64,000 bases of DNA from Saccharicrinis fermentans DSM 9555 = JCM 21142 (lineage in GTDB: Bacteria > Bacteroidota > Bacteroidia > Bacteroidales > Marinilabiliaceae). The position numbers and the translations under genes are program-made. Positions within the stretch are counted from its first letter, which is position 1. Each line of letters opens with the position of its first letter. The notes under the pieces are model-generated. The model did not search any database and was not told the DNA's origin. It saw nothing but the letters and a program-made list of their open reading frames with translations. Of this stretch, positions 57,824-64,000 are shown piece after piece. The stretch covers positions 4,399,980 to 4,463,979 of the forward strand of contig NZ_KI912107.1 in assembly GCF_000517085.1 (NCBI RefSeq), read 5' to 3'.

Positions 57824-59637
57824 TGGATAAATCTATTAATCCAAAAATTGAATTACTAAAGGAGAAAATTGCTGTTTTACCTTCTGATCCGGGCGTGTAT
57901 CAATATTACAATAAGGATGGGAAAATTATCTATGTGGGTAAAGCAAAAAATCTAAAGAAAAGGGTTTCTTCTTATTTTGTAGGACGTCCCGATAATGGTA
58001 AAACAGCTTTACTGGTACGAAATATCTGTAATATTGAGCATATCGTTGTTAATAGCGAGGAGGATGCACTATTATTGGAGAATAATTTAATTAAGAAGTA
58101 CCAACCTCGCTATAATGTACTTCTTAAGGATGATAAATCTTATCCTTGGATTGTTGTAAAGAATGAACCTTTCCCTCGTGTTTTTTCTACCAGGCATATA
58201 GTTAAAGACGGGAGTTTGTATTTTGGACCCTATACATCGCTAGGTATGGTTCGTACCTTACTTGATCTATTTAAATCTACCTATCCTTTACGTAATTGTA
58301 AGCTTAATTTGGCTTCCCAAAAAATTGCTGAAGGGCGGTATAAGGTTTGTTTGGAATATCATTTAGGGAATTGTAAAGGACCTTGTATTGGTGCTTATGC
58401 GGAGGATATTTATCGCCAGAATATTGAATCTATAAAAAATATATTGAGAGGTAATATACATGCTGCTATTAAATATTTAAAGGATTTAATGTTGGATCAT
58501 GCTTCTAATTATAGGTTCGAAGAAGCCGAAGAGCTGAAACAAAAAATTAAGCAGTTAGACAGTTATCAAAGCAAATCTACCGTGGTAAGCTCAAATATTA
58601 ATAATGTGGATGTTTATTCTATTATTGATGATAATGATGCGGCCTACGTTAATTTTTTAAAGGTCGTTAATGGTGCCATTATACAAGCCCATACCATTGA
58701 GTTGAAGAAAAAACTTAATGAGTCGCTCCCTGAATTACTTTCTTTGGCGATTACAGAAGTAAGAGAACGACTTCATAGTACGTCCAGGGAAATTATAGTG
58801 CCCATTTTTCCGGATTCCAAGTACGAAAATATTAGGTTTATTATACCTCAAAAGGGTGATAAAAAGAAGTTGTTGGAACTTTCGCAGAGAAATGTTACTT
58901 ATTATCGTCTTGAAAAGCTTAAACAGTTGTCCTTACGTAAAAAAGAAACGCCTGAGGATCGTATAGTCAATACTATGCAAAAGGATTTACGACTTAAGGA
59001 TAAACCAAAGCATATTGAGTGTTTCGATAATTCAAATATTCAGGGCAATTTCCCCGTTGCAGCTTGTGTAGTGTTTAAAAATGGTAAACCTAGTAAAAAG
59101 GATTATCGACATTTTCATGTAAAAACAGTGGTAGGACCAGATGATTTTGCTAGTATGGAGGAGATCATTGAAAGACGATATTCACGTTTGATTCGAGAAA
59201 ATGAGGCTTTACCTAATCTGGTTATTATTGATGGGGGTAAGGGACAATTAGGTGCTGCTATGAAAATATTTCGTCGCTTACAGATCGATGATCAAGTGGC
59301 CGTAATCGGTATTGCCAAACGGTTGGAAGAGATTTTTTTTCCAGGAGATCCTGTTCCTTTATATCTGGATAAAAACTCAGAGACATTAAAAATTATTCAG
59401 CATGCCCGTAATGAGGCGCACCGTTTTGGAATAACATTTCACCGTAACCAACGTTCTAAGAATTTCGCTACTTCGGAATTACATCAGATAAAAGGAATTG
59501 GTGATAAGACTGCTCAAAAGCTTCTAGGCGACTTTAAATCCGTTGAGCAAATTAAAAAATTAAGTTTGCAGGAAATGGAACATTCTATTGGTGCCGTAAA
59601 GGGTAAATTAGTGTGGAATCATTTTCAAAGTACCTGA
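57823..59637 (+). CDS. uvrC: Excinuclease ABC subunit C
   Basis: 604 residues: GIY-YIG nuclease with PGVYQYYNKDGKIIYVGKAK near 22-41, UvrB-binding helix pair about 205-240, an RNase H-like nuclease with ECFDNSNIQG and IIDGGKGQL, and C-terminal helix-hairpin-helix repeats (HQIKGIGDKTAQKLL). It makes both incisions in nucleotide excision repair. It overlaps ade by 1 nt. Confidence 0.97.
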   Translation: MDKSINPKIELLKEKIAVLPSDPGVYQYYNKDGKIIYVGKAKNLKKRVSSYFVGRPDNGKTALLVRNICNIEHIVVNSEEDALLLENNLIKKYQPRYNVLLKDDKSYPWIVVKNEPFPRVFSTRHIVKDGSLYFGPYTSLGMVRTLLDLFKSTYPLRNCKLNLASQKIAEGRYKVCLEYHLGNCKGPCIGAYAEDIYRQNIESIKNILRGNIHAAIKYLKDLMLDHASNYRFEEAEELKQKIKQLDSYQSKSTVVSSNINNVDVYSIIDDNDAAYVNFLKVVNGAIIQAHTIELKKKLNESLPELLSLAITEVRERLHSTSREIIVPIFPDSKYENIRFIIPQKGDKKKLLELSQRNVTYYRLEKLKQLSLRKKETPEDRIVNTMQKDLRLKDKPKHIECFDNSNIQGNFPVAACVVFKNGKPSKKDYRHFHVKTVVGPDDFASMEEIIERRYSRLIRENEALPNLVIIDGGKGQLGAAMKIFRRLQIDDQVAVIGIAKRLEEIFFPGDPVPLYLDKNSETLKIIQHARNEAHRFGITFHRNQRSKNFATSELHQIKGIGDKTAQKLLGDFKSVEQIKKLSLQEMEHSIGAVKGKLVWNHFQST

Positions 59638-59759
59638 TTTTTTAAGCCGACCTATGCATATATACATTGGTGAACGTGAAAAAGTGATGTAAAGTCTATT
59701 ACGAATAATAATTATTGCCATTCGAGTTGTCAGTTAATTGTTTTGAAATATTACCCTTA

Positions 59760-60734
59760 CTAAAATAAGGCTTCCAATAGTTCTTGTTGTTTTAATTCTT
59801 CCCATCCTAAAAATAGGGTGGTTGTTTTTTCTTTTAATGATTTTGTTTCGTGGAAACAGTTTATCATGCTTGACTCTAGTTCTTGAATTTTGTTCTTATC
59901 GGTGGCATTCGATTTAATAGCTGCTTCTATTATAGTACCTTTGTTTACTTTTAATACTATTTCGAAACGTTTACCTGACGCTGATTTAATTCGCTTCTTA
60001 AGTTCATATTTGGGACTATAGCCAAAATTCCAGTTCCATGTATTAAATTTATTTTTTACTAAGTCATTAATGTACTCATAGTCCTTATCTGATATATTAT
60101 AAGATTCACACTCGTAATTTTTTATGATGTATTCAGTCAGCTCTTGTACAAATAGTTCTACTGTTTTACTTTCTTTTAGGTGCTCATGAATATTTGTCAC
60201 TTTACTTCTAACCGATTTCACCGCCTTGTCTTTGAATTTTAGTGGGTCGTTTTTCAATGATTGTGTTAATGAACCCAATTGACTATTAAAAAGTAATGTA
60301 CCATGATGCATAACCCTATTTTTAAACACGTGGGAGGCATTACCACTAATTTTGCATCCATCTATTAAAATGTCATTTCTCCCTCCAAAATGAGCTTGTA
60401 TTCCAATAGATTTTAAGAAGGCAACAATGGGACTTGTGTATTTTTTAAAATTTACCAATTCGCCTTTGATGCCTGAAGTGATAAAACAAAAATTGATATT
60501 ACCTGGATCATGAAATACCGTCCCTCCACCAGATAGCCTTCTTACAACTGGTATATTATTTTCTTTAACAAATTTATAATTAATTTCAGCAAGCGTATTT
60601 TGATGTTTACCTACAATAATACTTTTAGAATTGATGTAGAGAAAAAATATGTCGTCTTTAAAATTTTTTAATAAATATTCTTCGCTGGCTAAATTTTGAA
60701 AAGGATCGCTTTTTTTACTGAGTATAATTCGCAT
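59760..60734 (-). CDS. Lipoate-protein ligase A family
   Basis: 324 residues with the BPL/LplA fold: VRRLSGGGTVFHDPGN near 70-85, KISGNASHVFKNRVMHHGTLLF and a C-terminal LplA domain. It attaches lipoate to E2 or GcvH proteins. It is the only clear gene on the minus strand to the right of the proposed origin. Confidence 0.92.
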   Translation of the reverse strand: MRIILSKKSDPFQNLASEEYLLKNFKDDIFFLYINSKSIIVGKHQNTLAEINYKFVKENNIPVVRRLSGGGTVFHDPGNINFCFITSGIKGELVNFKKYTSPIVAFLKSIGIQAHFGGRNDILIDGCKISGNASHVFKNRVMHHGTLLFNSQLGSLTQSLKNDPLKFKDKAVKSVRSKVTNIHEHLKESKTVELFVQELTEYIIKNYECESYNISDKDYEYINDLVKNKFNTWNWNFGYSPKYELKKRIKSASGKRFEIVLKVNKGTIIEAAIKSNATDKNKIQELESSMINCFHETKSLKEKTTTLFLGWEELKQQELLEALF

Positions 60735-60777
60735 GTAGCTGTATCGTTTATAAGGAAATTAATTATATAAAAATCTC

Positions 60778-60876
60778 AGACGATTAAAATACTGTAAATA
60801 GTGACTATTTAATATTGTAAAATATTGAAATACAATATATTATATAACTTATATAAAAGTAAAAACTTAATCGTCT
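60778..60876. repeat. Long-range 10-bp inverted repeat, lplA-dtd gap
   Basis: AGACGATTAA (60778-60787) and its exact reverse complement TTAATCGTCT (60867-60876) flank 79 nt of very AT-rich sequence between the divergent lipoate ligase and dtd genes. Possible looped operator or chance. Confidence 0.4.
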
Positions 60877-60907
60877 TTGCTGCTAATCTAGGTAAAATTT
60901 TGACAAA

Positions 60908-60934
60908 TTGTTCTAATTTTACACATTAGAACAA
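60908..60934. promoter_or_regulatory. Palindromic operator-like site upstream of dtd
   Basis: TTGTTCTAAT (60908-60917), a 7-nt spacer and ATTAGAACAA (60925-60934) form a perfect inverted repeat 52 nt before the dtd start. The geometry suits a dimeric regulator. It is not a clear match to LexA, PerR or Fur sites. Confidence 0.55.
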
Positions 60935-60985
60935 ATTTTGAAGTGGATAAGTTTAATTTATATATATAACTATTTAAAAACATAC

Positions 60986-61438
60986 ATGCGTGTAGTTGTT
61001 CAAAGAGTATCTGAAGCTTCAGTTACGATAAATAATAATATAGTTTCTTCTATTCAAAATGGTCTTTTGGTTTTATTGGGCATTACGAATGATGATGATA
61101 AAAACGATATTGAATGGCTTTGTAAAAAAATTGCCAATCTTAGAATTTTTTCCGACCATAGTGGTGTGATGAATCAATCATTACTAGATGTCAATGGTGA
61201 ATTATTAATTGTGAGTCAATTCACCCTTTATGCAAAAACAAAGAAGGGTAATCGACCTTCCTATATTGAAGCTGCCAAAACGGAGGTATCTAAGCCGTTA
61301 TATGAAGCTTTTATTTCTTATGCAGGGCAGTTGTTAGGTAAGGAGGTTAAAACGGGCGTATTTGGGGCTCAAATGAAAGTTTCACTAACTAATAACGGAC
61401 CTGTGACCATTATTATTGATTCTAAGAATAGAGAATAA
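60986..61438 (+). CDS. dtd: D-aminoacyl-tRNA deacylase
   Basis: 150 residues from ATG at 60986. A TTG 16 codons upstream would add a run of hydrophobic residues that the family lacks; MRVVVQRVSEASVTI is the normal start. SQFTLYA and KGNRPSYIEAAK mark the active site. It removes D-amino acids wrongly attached to tRNAs. Confidence 0.95.
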   Translation: MRVVVQRVSEASVTINNNIVSSIQNGLLVLLGITNDDDKNDIEWLCKKIANLRIFSDHSGVMNQSLLDVNGELLIVSQFTLYAKTKKGNRPSYIEAAKTEVSKPLYEAFISYAGQLLGKEVKTGVFGAQMKVSLTNNGPVTIIIDSKNRE

Positions 61439-61817
61439 AGCTGCTATTGTGACTGGTATCTTTCTATTCTGATAATTTATCTTTAGAAAAATCTTAGAAA
61501 ATTTATTAGGAATTAAATGAACCTTATCGAGTATCCAGCTAACTTAATCTTATTAACCATAGTCTTGCTATGCTTTCCCTTATTAAGTTGTTAATGGCAT
61601 TTGTATGATCCTTGTGGAGTTTTAGGTCTTATTACGATTGATAGACTTAATGTTTGTTTGCCTATCCTATCTGTTGGTAGGGCACTCTCTTGCTTGGTTT
61701 GTTTTGATTAACATAAGTTGGGTTAAAATGAAGTTAAATCCAGTTTTCCTGGAATTTTTATATCAGTCATTTATTATTTTAGGGCCGCTTAAAACATTGT
61801 AATTAATTACTTACAAA
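61439..61817. other. Intergenic region before gldA, no gene seen
   Basis: 379 nt between dtd and gldA. No open reading frame of note, tRNA or clear terminator was seen. It probably includes the gldA promoter, but no TAnnTTTG box could be placed with confidence. Confidence 0.5.
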
Positions 61818-62783
61818 ATGGACATCAACGTTAAAGGAATTACTAAAACGTACGGTCCGCAAAAAGCTTTGGACAATCTCTCGTTTAAAGTTAGGACCGG
61901 CGAAATCCTGGGTTTTCTTGGACCGAATGGCGCAGGAAAAACAACTACTATGAAAGCCATTACTTGTTTTATATCACCGAATGTCGGTGATATTACTGTG
62001 GGTGGTAAATCAGTTCTTGAAAACCCTGATGAAGTGAAAAAAAACATTGGTTATTTGCCCGAGAACAACCCGCTTTATTTAGACATGCCTGTTATGGATT
62101 ATCTTCAGTTTATTGGAGAATTGCAGGGAGTTGCTAAATCGAAGCTTAGAGATAGGGTTAGGGAAATGGTGGCTAAATGTGGTCTCAATGACGAGAAACA
62201 CAAAAAAATTGGGGAGTTATCCAAGGGATACCGACAGCGTGTAGGTTTGGCTCAAGCGCTTATTCATGATCCAGAAGTGCTTATTTTAGATGAGCCTACT
62301 ACTGGTTTAGATCCCAACCAAATTATTGAAATTCGTGAGTTGATTAAAGAAATTGGACGCGAAAAGACAGTTATATTGAGTTCTCATATTCTGGCTGAAG
62401 TGGAAGCTACCTGTGACAGAGTTCTTATTATTAATAAGGGTAAAATTGTGGCTGATGGCAGTCCGTCAGAGCTTCGTCATAAGGCGCAGGGAAATGAAGT
62501 ACTCAGAGTAGGTATTCAGGGAGGAACAAGTCAGGAGATTTATGATGCATTAAGTGCTTTAGCAGAAACTGCTGTGGTTTCTTTTGCTGATGATAGTAAA
62601 ACCCTTTTTGAAGTTGAATCGCAGCAGGGACTCTCATCTTGTGAGTCAATATTCAAAGTTTGCGTTGATAAAGGTTGGTACTTAACCCAACTTACCCCGT
62701 TAGAGAAGAATCTTGAAGATATCTTCCGTGAATTAACTGGCGGAAATATTAACGTAACAGCCGATATGATTCGAGCGAATTAG
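61818..62783 (+). CDS. gldA: Gliding-motility ABC transporter ATPase GldA
   Basis: 321 residues: Walker A GPNGAGKTTT near 35-44, signature LSKGYRQRV, Walker B LILDEPTTGLD and the H-loop His in ILSSHILAEVEA. The C-terminal extension ending in DIFRELTGGN is typical of GldA. In Flavobacterium johnsoniae GldA works with GldF and GldG in gliding. A GldF-type permease follows after a 555-nt gap. Confidence 0.93.
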   Translation: MDINVKGITKTYGPQKALDNLSFKVRTGEILGFLGPNGAGKTTTMKAITCFISPNVGDITVGGKSVLENPDEVKKNIGYLPENNPLYLDMPVMDYLQFIGELQGVAKSKLRDRVREMVAKCGLNDEKHKKIGELSKGYRQRVGLAQALIHDPEVLILDEPTTGLDPNQIIEIRELIKEIGREKTVILSSHILAEVEATCDRVLIINKGKIVADGSPSELRHKAQGNEVLRVGIQGGTSQEIYDALSALAETAVVSFADDSKTLFEVESQQGLSSCESIFKVCVDKGWYLTQLTPLEKNLEDIFRELTGGNINVTADMIRAN

Positions 62784-63338
62784 CATATTTCTATTACGGT
62801 CATTACGTCAGGGAATTATTCATGGCATACCTAGAAAAGACTTTAGTATGGAGAAGTAACCAGGGATCAGGAGGATCATAAAGTGAGGTGTTCTCTTTTA
62901 TCTATCTTTTGTAGAGCCAACGGACGATTCTCACGTATGCAATAAGCATAACTGACATGTTCTACCTGACCGTTTATGTGCTAGATATATAGAATTTATT
63001 TTACAATTATTAACCGGATAGATGGATCCCCGAACGAATGGGTTTATACTTCTTTGTGTTTATTTTTTATGCCATATAAATAGCTTCTCACACACGAGCT
63101 TGATGGATATGGATTGATATAGATGGCATATGGAAGTATGTGAATTAATGAATATGAAACGAGCCATGGGATTTATTTCACACACACAGGTGGATGATGA
63201 GTTATGGAGAGTTCCATCTGACCATTGGAAAATATAATTAAACAGATGAAACTGGTATGGCCAGGGCAAGTAATCGGGCACACAGGTGAATGATTGAAAT
63301 TTGCAGTGGCTAGTGAAGTTTCGCTAATTTTTTAACAG
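62784..63338. other. Non-coding gap between gldA and gldF with a decayed tandem repeat
   Basis: 555 nt with no credible gene. A small minus-strand reading frame at 63060-63281 is probably spurious. The right half holds three degenerate repeat units (listed below). Confidence 0.6.
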
Positions 63339-63374
63339 ATGAAACAGATATGGATTATCACCAAAAAGGAACTG
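63089..63374 (+). repeat. Three decayed tandem units of about 93 bp before gldF
   Basis: CACACA-rich segments start near 63089, 63183 and 63279, and ATGAAAC followed within 4-5 nt by ATGG occurs at 63154, 63246 and 63339. The periods are 92-96 bp. AACAGATGAAAC (63241, 63334) is the best-kept part, with 18 of 20 bases shared across the longer window. The third copy supplies the gldF start codon. Confidence 0.5.
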
Positions 63375-64000
63375 AAGGGATATTTTGATTCCCTGATGGC
63401 CTACATTCTTATTGTGGTTTTTCTGGGTTTGAGTGGATTTTTCACTTGGCTTTATGGAAACAACGATGTGTTTTTTATTAATCGTGCCACCATGCAGCCC
63501 TTTTTTGGCATTGCATATTGGACACTCTTTATTTTTATTCCTGCACTCACAATGAAGCAGATTGCCGAAGAATATAAAACCGGAACGATTGAGTTAATGC
63601 TTACTAAGCCAGTATCTGACTGGCAAATAGTTACAGGTAAGTTTCTATCTACCTTTTTGCTTATTGTAGTTTCGTTGATATTAACCTTACCTTATTATAT
63701 TTCAATCGCTTCCATTGGTCCTATTGATCATGGATCGGTCTGGACAGGTTATTTAGGATTGTTATTGATGAGTGCTGCTTATATCAGTCTGGGAATTTTT
63801 GCCAGTAGTATCACATCTAATCAAATAGTTGCCTTTTTGCTAGCTCTGATCATTGGTATATTCTTCCAGATTCTCTTTGGTATTATTGCTTCTGCATTTT
63901 CGGGTGTTGCAGGTGATTTTTTGTCGTATATGGATATGCGCTATCATTACCAGAGTATTACAAGAGGAGTAGTAGACAGCAAAAACCTGATATATTTTGC
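63339..64000 (+). CDS. gldF: ABC-2 permease GldF, N-terminal part
   Basis: The frame starts at ATG 63339 and is open at the right edge, giving 220 residues. It starts MKQIWIITKKELKGYFDSLM, then hydrophobic segments separated by EEYKTGTIELMLTKPVSDW, the usual linker of ABC-2 permeases. It matches the GldF permease of gliding Bacteroidota and follows gldA. It should form the membrane part of the GldAFG transporter. Confidence 0.9.
   Translation, partial: MKQIWIITKKELKGYFDSLMAYILIVVFLGLSGFFTWLYGNNDVFFINRATMQPFFGIAYWTLFIFIPALTMKQIAEEYKTGTIELMLTKPVSDWQIVTGKFLSTFLLIVVSLILTLPYYISIASIGPIDHGSVWTGYLGLLLMSAAYISLGIFASSITSNQIVAFLLALIIGIFFQILFGIIASAFSGVAGDFLSYMDMRYHYQSITRGVVDSKNLIYF

Noticed and set aside
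60938-60985. Longer dtd start
   Set aside because: It needs a TTG start and adds residues absent from the family; the ATG at 60986 gives the standard N-terminus.
63060-63281. 73-codon minus-strand reading frame in the gldA-gldF gap
   Set aside because: It spans the decayed tandem repeat and has no domain or neighbour on that strand.

Overview
The window comes from a low-GC, probably gliding member of the Bacteroidota, most likely class Bacteroidia near the Marinilabiliales (order inferred, not proven). Supporting signs are gldA and a GldF-type permease at the right edge, Bacteroidota-type promoter boxes (TTTG/ATTG, 18 nt, TAnnTTTG), very few Shine-Dalgarno sequences, DUF4292, SiaB/SiaC-family proteins, a short ATP synthase epsilon subunit and an atpD-atpC pair without the other ATP synthase genes. 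No tRNA, rRNA, CRISPR array, insertion sequence or prophage was seen.

Region 1 (1-23.8 kb). After the tail of a ferredoxin-like gene, 23 consecutive genes lie on the minus strand with short gaps or overlaps. In transcription order: YfiR-like protein, chemoreceptor, STAS, CheY, Hpt, CheA, CheW, CheW, CheR, a histidine-kinase-like protein lacking its phospho-histidine, CheD, CheB, a membrane GAF-PAS-PAS protein, CheR, a CheR-like protein lacking the SAM-binding motif, a stand-alone CheB methylesterase, a membrane GAF protein, then a SiaA-like PP2C phosphatase, SiaB-like kinase and SiaC-like phosphoprotein, an ABCG-type transporter with a TerB-like N-terminus, a lipoprotein and a secreted protein. 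This looks like a chemosensory pathway joined to a SiaABC partner-switching module. No flagellar genes are present.

Region 2 (23.9-37 kb). A RidA-like protein, an MMPL/RND exporter and a polyprenyl synthase come first, then atpDC, then a surface-glycan locus with a GT9, a GT4, three paralogous GT90-type transferases and a divergent transferase.

Region 3 (37-44.4 kb). Mixed housekeeping genes: U32 peptidase-family protein, DUF2797, a degenerate EEP-fold lipoprotein, a cation diffusion facilitator, rhodanese, hemW, VanZ, an Rrf2 regulator and rpiB.

Region 4 (44.4-44.9 kb). A 0.5-kb AT-rich gap full of inverted repeats with DnaA-box-like words. The plus strand changes from C-rich to G-rich across it whatever the gene orientation, and three parS-like palindromes lie at 42.8, 56.2 and 56.4 kb. 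Together these suggest the chromosome replication origin.

Region 5 (44.9-64 kb). Almost all genes lie on the plus strand: nadA, a receiver protein, ruvB, a flippase, dut, a TPR lipoprotein, a DUF4292 lipoprotein, an EnvC-like protein, an RsbW-like ATPase, ybeY, mnmG, ade, uvrC, dtd, gldA and the start of gldF. A lipoate ligase gene is the one minus-strand exception. A 555-nt non-coding gap before gldF contains a decayed tandem repeat of about 93 bp.
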